Below, one piece after another: positions 1-9,961 of a stretch of 64,000 nt of DNA. Below the pieces are notes generated by a model. That model did not search any database. It was not told the origin of the DNA and saw nothing but the letters and a program-made list of their open reading frames with translations. How positions within the stretch are numbered: the stretch's first letter is position 1; the number at the start of each line of letters is the position of its first letter. The DNA is from Massilia sp. TS11 (GTDB taxonomy: Bacteria; Pseudomonadota; Gammaproteobacteria; Burkholderiales; Burkholderiaceae_D): contig NZ_JAKLTS010000003.1 in NCBI RefSeq assembly GCF_022012445.1, forward strand, positions 310,001 to 374,000, written 5' to 3'. The translations under genes and the position numbers were made by a program.

Positions 1-2
1 AC

Positions 3-1229
3 GATGTGATCGAACTGGCCCAGGTCGACCAGTCGATGGGTACGAATGCGATGATCAAGGCCGAGAAGGCCTACGAGGGCATGGCCCAGCGCCTGCAGGC
101 CCTGGCCGCGTCGGAGCGCGTGATGTCGGAACGGGCGGTGGAATCGGCGCGTGCCGACTTTGGCCGCGTGCGCACCTTCATGCCACTGCTGGTGCTGCTG
201 TCGATTGCGCTGTCGCTGGGGATTTCGATGGCGGTGCGGCGCGCGCTGCTGCGCCAGGTGCGCGATATCGGCGAGGCGGCCGGTGAACTCGCCAAGGGTA
301 ATCTGACGGTGCGCCCGCGCAGCTATGGCGAAGACGAAATCGCCCAGACGGCGCGCGCGCTCGACACCAGCATCCGCAATCTGAACCGCACGCTGCGCGG
401 CATTCTGGCCTCGGCCCAGTCGATCGACACGGCCTCGCGCGAGATCGCGATGGGCAATGCCGACCTGGCCAACCGCACCGAGTCGCAGGCCAGCAGCTTG
501 CAGCAGACGGCGGCCTCAATGGAGGAACTGACCGAGACGGTGAGCCAGACCGCCAACAACGCGCAGGCGGCCAACCAGCTGGCGATCAAGGCTTCGCATC
601 ACGCGGAGCGCGGCGGGCAGGTGGTCGATCATCTGATGCTGACCATGGAGTCGATCCGCGGCAGCTCGCGGCGGGTGGTGGATATCGTCGGCGTCATCGA
701 CGGTATCGCGAATCAGACCAATATCCTGGCCCTGAATGCGGCGGTGGAGGCGGCGCGCGCCGGCGAGCACGGGCGCGGTTTTGCAGTCGTGGCGAGCGAG
801 GTGCGTACACTGGCGCAGCGCAGCGCGATGGCGGCCAAGGAGATCAAGGAGCTGATCGCGGCGGCGGTGGCGGAGATCGATGGCGGCAGCGCCTCGGCCG
901 TACGGGCCGGCACCAGCATGGCCGACATCGTGCAGTCGGTGCAGCAGGTCGGTGACCTGATCGCGCAGATCTCGCAGGCCAGCGCGGAGCAGGCGCAGGG
1001 CATCACCGAGATCAATCAGGCGGTGGTGACGATGGACGGCATGACGCAGCAAAATTCGGCGCTGGTGGAAGAAGCGGCCGCCGCAGCCGAGAGCCTGCAT
1101 GACCAGGCCGTGAGCCTGTCGGAGGCGGTCAGCGCCTTCCAGCTGGAGGAGGGCGCGCCGGAGCGTGTGCCGCAGCGTGAGGGCGCGCCGCTGCGCCCGC
1201 ATCTGTGGCTGGCTTCGACGCGGCCGTGA
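3..1229 (+). CDS. methyl-accepting chemotaxis protein (5'-truncated by window edge)
   Basis: Chemoreceptor that relays ligand binding to CheA/CheW. The frame is open to the window edge, so the true start and most of the periplasmic sensor domain lie upstream. What remains shows the end of a helical sensor region, one membrane segment (about residues 57-78 of the visible part), a HAMP domain, and a long cytoplasmic coiled coil with the invariant signalling tip ([20 protein letters not shown], then [13 protein letters not shown]). The lack of insertions around the tip resembles the Tar/Tsr class. The C-terminus ends LASTRP, so no C-terminal NWETF-type CheR tether is present. Ligand cannot be inferred. 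A repeat array follows directly downstream. Confidence 0.93.
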   Translation, partial: DVIELAQVDQSMGTNAMIKAEKAYEGMAQRLQALAASERVMSERAVESARADFGRVRTFMPLLVLLSIALSLGISMAVRRALLRQVRDIGEAAGELAKGNLTVRPRSYGEDEIAQTARALDTSIRNLNRTLRGILASAQSIDTASREIAMGNADLANRTESQASSLQQTAASMEELTETVSQTANNAQAANQLAIKASHHAERGGQVVDHLMLTMESIRGSSRRVVDIVGVIDGIANQTNILALNAAVEAARAGEHGRGFAVVASEVRTLAQRSAMAAKEIKELIAAAVAEIDGGSASAVRAGTSMADIVQSVQQVGDLIAQISQASAEQAQGITEINQAVVTMDGMTQQNSALVEEAAAAAESLHDQAVSLSEAVSAFQLEEGAPERVPQREGAPLRPHLWLASTRP

Positions 1230-1234
1230 GTGGT

Positions 1235-1581
1235 GCGCGCGCGGGTCTGAAGACCCGCCCTACAGGCGGTTGGACGTGCCGCCGATCTCTGCATGACGCG
1301 TAGGGCGGGTCTTCAGACCCGCGCACCAAAAGTTGGACGTGCCGCCGATCTCCGCATGAGGCGTAGGGCGGGTCTTCAGACCCGCGCACCAAAAGTTGGA
1401 CGTACCCCCGATCCCTGCACGGGGCGTAGGGCGGATCTTCAGAGCCGCGCACCAAAAGTTGAACCTGCCACCGATCCCCGCATGAGGCGTAGGGCGGGTC
1501 TTCAGACCCGCGCACCAAAAGTTGAACGTGCCACCGATCTCCGCATGACGCGTAGGGCGGGTCTTCAGACCCGCGCACCAA
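1235..1581. repeat. tandem array of 63-bp REP-like units
   Basis: Units starting at 1300, 1363, 1426, 1489 and 1552 each begin GTAGGGCGG and are 63 bp apart; the last is truncated near 1581. Each unit carries a palindrome with arms GCGGGTCT and AGACCCGC around a 2-base centre (the 1426 unit has two mismatches), followed by a 30-35 bp linker. A palindrome copy in inverted orientation heads the array at 1235-1263. The GTAG plus imperfect palindrome resembles REP elements recognised by RAYT (TnpA-REP) transposases; that link is inference and no such transposase is in the window. There are no unique spacers, so it is not a CRISPR array. Because 63 is a multiple of 3, long frames stay open here, but they look like artefacts. 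This fills the gene-free stretch 1230-1587. Confidence 0.85.
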
Positions 1582-1587
1582 GGACAC

Positions 1588-1617
1588 AAAAAAAGGCGGC
1601 CCGCAGGCCGCCTTTTT
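1588..1617. terminator. bidirectional intrinsic terminator between repeat array and gcvP
   Basis: A seven-base A run, stem GGCGGCC (1595-1601), loop CGCA, stem GGCCGCC (1606-1612) and a five-base T run. It reads as a terminator on both strands: for gcvP from the right, and for transcripts leaving the chemoreceptor/repeat region from the left. Confidence 0.9.
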
Positions 1618-1634
1618 CACACCTCACGCATGGC

Positions 1635-4529
<2,895 letters not shown>

Positions 4530-4548
4530 GGTGGGTGCAGATGGCAAT

Positions 4549-4571
4549 GCGGCCGGGGAGGTCCCGGCCGC
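4549..4571. other. intergenic hairpin between gcvH and gcvP
   Basis: Perfect 9-bp inverted repeat (arms GCGGCCGGG and CCCGGCCGC, 5-base loop) with no T run on either strand, so it is unlikely to be a terminator. It sits just before the gcvP start and could affect mRNA processing or the GcvH:GcvP ratio (inference). Confidence 0.55.
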
Positions 4572-4593
4572 GTGGTTCAATGGAATGCGGTGC

Positions 4594-4971
4594 TTAGCCC
4601 GTGGTCTTGCCGTAGGCGTCGGCGTCGAGCAGGCCGTTGACGGCGCTGGCGTCGGCCGGCTTCACCTTGAACAGCCAGGCCTCGTAGGCGCCGGCGTTGA
4701 TCGATTCCGGCGCGGCGGTGACGGCCTCGTTGACGCCGACGATCTCGCCGGCCACCGGGCAGTAGATGTCCGAAGCGGCCTTCACCGATTCGACCACGGC
4801 GCAGTCGTCGCCGGCGCCGAAGCTCTTGCCGACAGCCGGCAGCTCGACGTACACGATGTCGCCCAGGGCGTCTTGCGCGTACTCGGTGATGCCCACGGTC
4901 AGGGTGCCGTCGGCTTCGACACGGACCCACTCATGGGACTCGGTGTATTTCAGGTCGGCGGGGATATTCAT
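4594..4971 (-). CDS. gcvH: glycine cleavage system H protein
   Basis: 125-residue lipoyl carrier protein that shuttles the aminomethyl intermediate between GcvP, GcvT and the lipoamide dehydrogenase (not in this window). The lipoylation site is K64 in [10 protein letters not shown], the expected position. The start ATG 4971 ([16 protein letters not shown]) has a GGAG ribosome binding site about 9 bases upstream; the 44-residue upstream extension of the open frame is rejected because it is not H-protein-like. It lies 31 bp after gcvT and 64 bp before gcvP, in one operon. Confidence 0.98.
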   Translation of the reverse strand: MNIPADLKYTESHEWVRVEADGTLTVGITEYAQDALGDIVYVELPAVGKSFGAGDDCAVVESVKAASDIYCPVAGEIVGVNEAVTAAPESINAGAYEAWLFKVKPADASAVNGLLDADAYGKTTG

Positions 4972-5002
4972 GTTCTTGGCTCCAGGTTGATGGTGATTCG
5001 GT

Positions 5003-6124
5003 TCAGGCGACGAGAATTTTACCGTTGCGGACGAAGGGCAGCTTGACCACGGTGGCGGCCAGGCGCTTGTCGCGGATTTCGACGTGGACGGTGTCGCCCA
5101 CATTCACGCCCATCGGCACGCGCGCCAGGGCGATCGCCTGCTGCATGGTCGGGCTGAAAGTGCCGCTGGTGATTTCGCCGGTGGCTTCGGTGCCGGCCAC
5201 GACGACCTTCTGGTGGGCGCGCAGGATGCCGCCTTTTTCACGCAGGATCAGGCCAACGAACTGGGCGTTCTGGCCCTGCGCCTGCAGGGCGGCCTTGCCG
5301 ACGAAGTCGCGCTCGGAGACCAGGTCGATGGTCCAGGCCAGACCGGCGTCGAGCGGATTCACGCTTTCGTCCATGTCCTGGCCATACAGATTCATGCCGG
5401 CTTCCAGGCGCAGCGTATCGCGCGCGCCCAGGCCGGCCGGTTTGACGCCGGCGGCGGCCAGCGCATTCCACAGTGCGGCGGCCTGGCTGGCCGGGAAGGC
5501 GATTTCGAAACCGTCTTCGCCCGTGTAGCCGGTGCGCGCCACCATCACTTCGCCGAACGCGGTGTCCTTGACGATCACGGCGTTAAACGGCTTCATCTCC
5601 TTGGACGCGGCTTCGGTGGTCGGCAGCACCTGCCACACTTTGGCGCGCGCATGCGGACCCTGGACCGCGATCAGGGCCATCGCGTCGGCGCCGTCGCGGC
5701 GCTGGGTGATCGTCAGACCGGCGCCGGTGGCGGCGTTCTGGGCCTGCATCCAGGCGATGTCTTTTTCGGCGGTGCCGGCGTTGACCACCAGGCGGAACCA
5801 GGTCTCGCTGAAGAAGTAGACGATCAGATCGTCGATCACGCCGCCTTCGGGCTTGAGCATGCACGAGTACAGGGCCTTGCCCGGGACGACCAGCTTGTCG
5901 ACGTTATTGGCCAGCAGGCCGCGCAGGAAGGCGCGCACATTCGCGCCCTCGAGGTCGACCACGCACATATGGGAAACGTCGAACATGCCGACATCGGTGC
6001 GCACGGCATGGTGTTCTTCGATCTGGGAGCCGTAGTTGACCGGCATGTCCCAGCCGCCGAAATCGACCATCTTGGCGCCGGCGGCGCGGTGGACTGCATT
6101 GAGCGGAGTCGCTTTGAGCGTCAT
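5003..6124 (-). CDS. gcvT: glycine cleavage system T protein, aminomethyltransferase
   Basis: 373-residue tetrahydrofolate-dependent aminomethyltransferase that releases ammonia and makes 5,10-methylene-THF from the GcvH-bound intermediate. It shows the N-terminal folate-binding signature ([14 protein letters not shown], then VGMFDVSHM) and a C-terminal barrel with SGTFSPT. Start ATG 6124 has a TGAGGA ribosome binding site at good spacing; the frame extends to a TTG 15 bases upstream that is unlikely to be used. It is first in gcvTHP and directly downstream of the tandem glycine riboswitch. Confidence 0.98.
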   Translation of the reverse strand: MTLKATPLNAVHRAAGAKMVDFGGWDMPVNYGSQIEEHHAVRTDVGMFDVSHMCVVDLEGANVRAFLRGLLANNVDKLVVPGKALYSCMLKPEGGVIDDLIVYFFSETWFRLVVNAGTAEKDIAWMQAQNAATGAGLTITQRRDGADAMALIAVQGPHARAKVWQVLPTTEAASKEMKPFNAVIVKDTAFGEVMVARTGYTGEDGFEIAFPASQAAALWNALAAAGVKPAGLGARDTLRLEAGMNLYGQDMDESVNPLDAGLAWTIDLVSERDFVGKAALQAQGQNAQFVGLILREKGGILRAHQKVVVAGTEATGEITSGTFSPTMQQAIALARVPMGVNVGDTVHVEIRDKRLAATVVKLPFVRNGKILVA

Positions 6125-6196
6125 GGAATCCTCAGGCAAGGTTTATCGGGTAGCACGCGTACGAGGGAAAGCCACAGCTTCGCCGCGTCGGATCGC

Positions 6197-6389
6197 GCCC
6201 CCTCTGTCCTTGGTACCTGAGAGATAGCGGAAGGTAATCCGCCTGCCCCTTCGGTGGGCCGTTGGCTGAGCCACGGCCGCTCTCCAGAGTTAGCCAGTCG
6301 CGCGCTGCGCTGCTGACCCCTGACCGGTCCTTTTGCCTGAGAGTTTTTGGGTGATGCCCCTTCGGCGACACAGTCGTGTCCTCTCCCGA
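6197..6389 (-). promoter_or_regulatory. tandem glycine riboswitch (two aptamers) for gcvTHP
   Basis: Read on the minus strand, aptamer I (about 6389-6325) has GGGAGAGGACAC, then CGAAGGGGCA, then AACTCTCAGGCAAAAGGACC. Aptamer II (about 6289-6200) repeats the pattern: CTGGAGAGCGGC, CACCGAAGGGGCA, TCTCTCAGGTACCAAGGACAG. Two such cores in tandem upstream of gcvT are diagnostic of the cooperative glycine riboswitch. Glycine binding is expected to turn the cleavage operon on. No T-rich terminator is obvious between aptamer II and the gcvT start, so control may be at translation or need a different expression platform. Confidence 0.95.
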
Positions 6390-6401
6390 TCAAGACTTGG
6401 G

Positions 6402-6430
6402 AGGATATGTCAGAGGAGGGCGAAAGTCAA
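6402..6430 (-). promoter_or_regulatory. sigma-70 promoter of gcvTHP
   Basis: On the minus strand: TTGACT (6430-6425), 17-base spacer, TATCCT (6407-6402). The expected start near 6395 is right at the 5' edge of aptamer I, which supports the call. Confidence 0.75.
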
Positions 6431-6523
6431 TGTGACGCCCTGCAATATTTGCCAACACGTAATGAACGCGGCGGCCGCGCCGGCCCCGCTAGAATCGGCC
6501 TTCGGAAGCGAGGAGGGCGCCAG

Positions 6524-7081
6524 ATGAACGAGGCCGAAGACGGGCACAAGCATGCCTATTACACGCTGTCGGGCGACGTCAACAGCGACATGGTGCAGCG
6601 CGTGTTCGAGGCGGTGGCCGCCATGACGCGCGAGCAGATCGACTGCGCCCACATCCTGCTGCAGTCGAACGGCGGCTATGTCAGCGATGGCCTGTGCCTG
6701 TACAACTATCTGAGCAACCTGCCGATTGAGTTCCACATGTACAACGGCGGCGCCGTCGCCTCGATCGCCGTCACCGTCTTCCTGGCCGGGCGGCACCGTT
6801 TTGCCAGCGAGACCGCGCGCTTCATGGTGCACAAGTCGCATGCCACGGCCACCCATGCGTCGCGTCCCGAAACGCTGCGCATCATTGTCGAGGGGCTGCG
6901 TGCCGATGACGCCCGCACCGAGCGCATTTTGCGGCGACATCTGCAACTGAGCGACGAGCATTGGGCCGTGCACGAACATGCCGACCTGCACCTGGCGGCT
7001 GAGGAGGCGCGCCAGGTGCAGCTGATTGAAGACGTGGCCGACTTTTGCCCACCCAAGGACATGGTGCTGACCAACATCTGA
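6524..7081 (+). CDS. stand-alone ClpP-like (ClpP/crotonase fold) protein
   Basis: 185-residue protein of the ClpP-related family. ILLQSNGGYVSDGLCLYNYL resembles the ClpP segment INSPGG...IYD. GGAVASIAVTVFLAG carries a serine (S80) where ClpP has its nucleophile, and RFMVHKSHA carries a histidine (H103) at the catalytic position, so a serine protease activity is plausible; the third residue of the triad was not assigned. AGGAGG seven bases upstream fixes the start at ATG 6524. It is not next to clpX or clpA, so it is unlikely to be the housekeeping ClpP. It is convergent with the small Gly/Ser-rich gene. Substrate and partner are unknown. Confidence 0.8.
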   Translation: MNEAEDGHKHAYYTLSGDVNSDMVQRVFEAVAAMTREQIDCAHILLQSNGGYVSDGLCLYNYLSNLPIEFHMYNGGAVASIAVTVFLAGRHRFASETARFMVHKSHATATHASRPETLRIIVEGLRADDARTERILRRHLQLSDEHWAVHEHADLHLAAEEARQVQLIEDVADFCPPKDMVLTNI

Positions 7082-7086
7082 TGACA

Positions 7087-7104
7087 GGCGGGCCGCAGCC
7101 CGCC
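7087..7104. terminator. GC-rich hairpin between convergent genes
   Basis: Perfect inverted repeat GGCGGGC-CGCA-GCCCGCC directly after the ClpP-like gene and opposite the end of the small minus-strand gene. There is no U tract on either strand, so termination is possible but unproven. Confidence 0.45.
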
Positions 7105-7110
7105 CCGTGC

Positions 7111-7350
7111 TTAGCGGTTGGTGGAGCCGCCGCCCTGCTGTTTGGACGAACCGCTGCCGCCCGAGCTGCCGCCCGAGCCGCCACCGGATTGGCGGCTGCT
7201 GCCGCTTTCCTTCTGGTCCGTTTTGTGCTGGCCGCCGCTTTGGCCGGAACCGCCGGACTTGCTGCCGCCGCTACCGGATTGCTGATTGCTGGCCTGCTCG
7301 GCCTGGCGATTGGATTTGTCCATTTCCTGGTCCTGCTGTTGCTTGCTCAT
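7111..7350 (-). CDS. small Gly/Ser/Gln-rich hydrophilic protein
   Basis: 79-residue protein with an excellent GGAGGT ribosome binding site ending a few bases before ATG 7350. The first 25 residues are polar and charged (MSKQQQDQEMDKSNRQAEQ); the rest is almost wholly Gly, Ser, Gln and Lys (GGSKSGGSGQSGG and similar), predicted disordered. There is no signal peptide, membrane segment or cysteine. The composition is reminiscent of small stress-type or Gly-rich disordered proteins, but no family was recognised. The reading frame, start and ribosome binding site make it credible in spite of low complexity. Confidence 0.6.
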   Translation of the reverse strand: MSKQQQDQEMDKSNRQAEQASNQQSGSGGSKSGGSGQSGGQHKTDQKESGSSRQSGGGSGGSSGGSGSSKQQGGGSTNR

Positions 7351-7535
7351 GGTGAACCTCCGCTTGGTATTGCACAGACCGGCAAGGATGAACTTGTCGG
7401 TCACGCAATGATGGCTGGGGTAGGGCGGGGCGCGTATCGGAGCCGGACCTGCGCGGACGTAGGAAATTTGCTCGCAAAGTTGAAATATTTTTAATGAGAA
7501 TCAAAAAAAGACATTGTCCTTTGGTCTAAGTGCTA

Positions 7536-7563
7536 TTGCCATGTGGAAATTTTGTGCCAGAAT
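7536..7563 (+). promoter_or_regulatory. possible sigma-70 promoter of the DUF1631 gene
   Basis: TTGCCA (7536-7541), 16-base spacer, CAGAAT (7558-7563) in an AT-rich stretch before ATG 7594. The -10 match is only moderate. The rest of 7351-7593 holds no recognisable gene. Confidence 0.3.
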
Positions 7564-7593
7564 ATCTGTATCCAATTGTATTTAGCCCCGTCC

Positions 7594-9852
7594 ATGGCTC
7601 AGCCATCCGCCACTGCCGACGCACCGCCCGCCCTGTTTGACAGCCTCGCCGCCATCGTGGCCGAGCACGTCAAACGCGGCATGAGCGACGTCGCCCAGCG
7701 CATGGCCGCCCAGCTACTCGACATGAGTGGTGGCGCGCTCGATCCCGACACGGTGCGCGTGCGCGTGCAGGCCGGGCGCCAGTTGCAGGCCAACGGCTTC
7801 GCCTTCTTCCACCTGTGCGCGACGGGCATCGAACTGGCCGTGAAAAAGGAGTGCGAACCGCTCCTGCCCGGCGCCACCTTGCGCCGTCCGCGCAGCGCTG
7901 CCGAGCTGAGCCTCGTCAGCTACGAGGAGATGGATAGCAAGTTCCAGTATGACGCCATCGCGCGCCCCTTCAGCCAGCGCTACGGCGATGCGCTGGCCAC
8001 GATGCAGGTGCGCCTGGCGTTTGCCCTGCAGCGCGGCATCCTGCAGGCGGACCAGAATCCTTTCCGGCCCGAGGTCATTCTGCGCGCGATTCACAATGCC
8101 TGGTGCGAGTTCCAGACCGAGGCGGCCGCCCAGGCACTGCTGCAGCCGTTGCTGCGGCCCGAGGTGTTGTTCGACTTCGCCCCGCTGTACGAGGCGCTGA
8201 ACGAAGAGCTGCGCAAGCGCGGCGCCAGTGCGCGCGCCAGCCAGTCGATCCGCAAGACCGATTGCAGCGCCAGCGAGAAGGCCGCGCGGGCCGCCGGGAA
8301 ATCAGCCGCCGCCAAGCAGCTGCGCGCCTTGTTCGGCGGCGATGAACATTCGCTCGTCAGCGCCGAATTCGATCCGCCCAGCGGCACCTGGCACACCGCC
8401 GGGGCGGCGCCGCTGTCGGCCCAGCGTATGGCGACGGCCAATGCGCCCGCGGCGGCGGTCGTCGGCCCCAGCGCGCGCGAATGGAGTCAGGGCAGTGCCG
8501 AAGCCTACCGCAGCGCGATCACGAACGAGATTGTGCAGCGTCCGCGCGCGCCCCTGCTGCAACTGCTGAATAGCCCGGTCATTGCGCCCCAGGGCGTGGT
8601 GCCGCCGGCCGGCTATCTGAGCGAGCTGAAGCAGGCCGCGCCCTCCGGCAGCCTGTCGCGCGGCGACGAGGCCACGCTCGACCTGTTGGCCAAGGTGTTC
8701 GACAAGGTCTTCGTCGATCCCCAGATTCCGGCCGAGGTGCGCGAGCTGCTGCAATTCCTCCAGGTGCCCGTGTTGAAAGCGGCGCTGCTGGACAAAGACT
8801 TCTTCTTCCAGGATGCGCATCCGGCGCGCCGTCTGGTCGAGCTGATGTCGCGCCTCGGTTGGGAGCAGCGCCGCAGCGCGGATGACCCGGTGTTCCTGGC
8901 CATGCAGCGCAGCGTCGACCGCGTCGGGCGCGATTTTCAGGACGAAATGGCGGTCTTCTCCGAGGCCGTGGCCGAACTCGAACAGTCGGTGGCCCAGGCC
9001 GAGCAGAGCGCCAGCGCCGAGATGGCCGCACCGATCGCCGATGCGCTGCAGACCGAAAAGCGCGAGGAAGCCAAGCGCCAGGCCAGCGATGTGGTGGCCG
9101 TGCGCGTCGGCGGCGGTGAACTGAGCCCGATGGTCGAAGACTTCTTGCAGGACAAATGGATCGACGTGCTGGCCCTGGCTTACACGCTTGAGGACGACAA
9201 GCCGGGCGCCGTCAAGCACGCGACCGCGACGATGGACAATCTGATCTGGAGCGTGAAACCCAAGCTCACTCAGCAGCAGCGCAAGACCCTGATCGGCCTG
9301 TTGCCGACTCTGCTGGCTTCGCTGAATAAATGGCTCGACCTGATCGGCTGGCGCGACGAGAAGCGCCTGCAGTTCTTCAGCCAGCTGGCCGAAATCCACG
9401 CCTCGATCGTGCGCGCCCCGGTGGAACTGGCGCCGGAAAAGCAACTGGCCCTGGCGGCCGAGGCCGCCAAGCAGGACGCACTCAAGGTGCAGGAAATGGA
9501 ACAGCGGCGCCAGGAACGGGCCGCCACCCGAGAAGCCGAAGCCGCCGCTCGCTTCGACGGTGATGCCCATGCCGAGGTGATTGCGATGTCCGAACGGGGC
9601 CAGTGGTTCGCCTTCCAGCACGAGGATGGCGAGCGCAAGGTCAAGCTGGCCTGGGTGAGCCCGCGGCGCAGCCTGTTCATCTTCTCGAACGGGGCGCGCC
9701 AGCCTTCGTTCACAATGAATGACAAGGAACTCGGGCAGGCCCTGCGCGAGGGCCGCGCCCGCCTGATCGGCAAGGAAAGCCTGGTCGCGGCCGTCATCGA
9801 AGACAGCCTGGGCGCCGCCAGCAATGACGCGAGTCTGCACGCATCGGCCTGA
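7594..9852 (+). CDS. DUF1631 family protein
   Basis: 752-residue cytoplasmic protein matching the DUF1631 family found in beta- and gammaproteobacteria (sometimes mis-named thymidine phosphorylase). It is mostly helical. A Q/A/E-rich stretch around residues 620-660 (QLALAAEAAKQDALKVQEME) precedes a C-terminal beta-rich module (RGQWFAFQHEDGERKVKLAW, then SPRRSLFIFSNG) that looks PilZ-like. A link to cyclic-di-GMP or attachment is only inference. ATG 7594 (MAQPSATADA) is preferred over an upstream in-frame start at 7543, which would add atypical residues. No clear ribosome binding site is seen. Convergent with the TIR-STAND gene. Confidence 0.8.
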   Translation: MAQPSATADAPPALFDSLAAIVAEHVKRGMSDVAQRMAAQLLDMSGGALDPDTVRVRVQAGRQLQANGFAFFHLCATGIELAVKKECEPLLPGATLRRPRSAAELSLVSYEEMDSKFQYDAIARPFSQRYGDALATMQVRLAFALQRGILQADQNPFRPEVILRAIHNAWCEFQTEAAAQALLQPLLRPEVLFDFAPLYEALNEELRKRGASARASQSIRKTDCSASEKAARAAGKSAAAKQLRALFGGDEHSLVSAEFDPPSGTWHTAGAAPLSAQRMATANAPAAAVVGPSAREWSQGSAEAYRSAITNEIVQRPRAPLLQLLNSPVIAPQGVVPPAGYLSELKQAAPSGSLSRGDEATLDLLAKVFDKVFVDPQIPAEVRELLQFLQVPVLKAALLDKDFFFQDAHPARRLVELMSRLGWEQRRSADDPVFLAMQRSVDRVGRDFQDEMAVFSEAVAELEQSVAQAEQSASAEMAAPIADALQTEKREEAKRQASDVVAVRVGGGELSPMVEDFLQDKWIDVLALAYTLEDDKPGAVKHATATMDNLIWSVKPKLTQQQRKTLIGLLPTLLASLNKWLDLIGWRDEKRLQFFSQLAEIHASIVRAPVELAPEKQLALAAEAAKQDALKVQEMEQRRQERAATREAEAAARFDGDAHAEVIAMSERGQWFAFQHEDGERKVKLAWVSPRRSLFIFSNGARQPSFTMNDKELGQALREGRARLIGKESLVAAVIEDSLGAASNDASLHASA

Positions 9853-9890
9853 GTTTCTTGCAAACCTGGAAAGCTATCCAATGCGGGCCG

Positions 9891-9939
9891 CTCCAGATGC
9901 CAAGTTGTATCGTGATGGCACCGAGTGGCCCGGCATCTG
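9891..9939. other. imperfect inverted repeat between convergent genes
   Basis: ATGCGGGCCGCTC at the left pairs imperfectly with GAGTGGCCCGGCAT at the right, giving a bulged stem in the 109-bp gap between the DUF1631 gene and the TIR-STAND gene. No U tract. It could be a weak terminator or mark the junction of the inserted segment. Confidence 0.35.
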
Positions 9940-9961
9940 AGATTAAAGGCAAGGACCGTCG

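Noticed and set aside
1235-1581. CRISPR array
   Set aside because: Units are direct copies of 63 bp with no unique spacers, and no cas genes are present.
1129-1620. Minus-strand frame of repeated VRGSEDPPYASCGDR-like units
   Set aside because: Produced by the 63-bp DNA repeat staying in phase; no start context and no homologous protein recognised.
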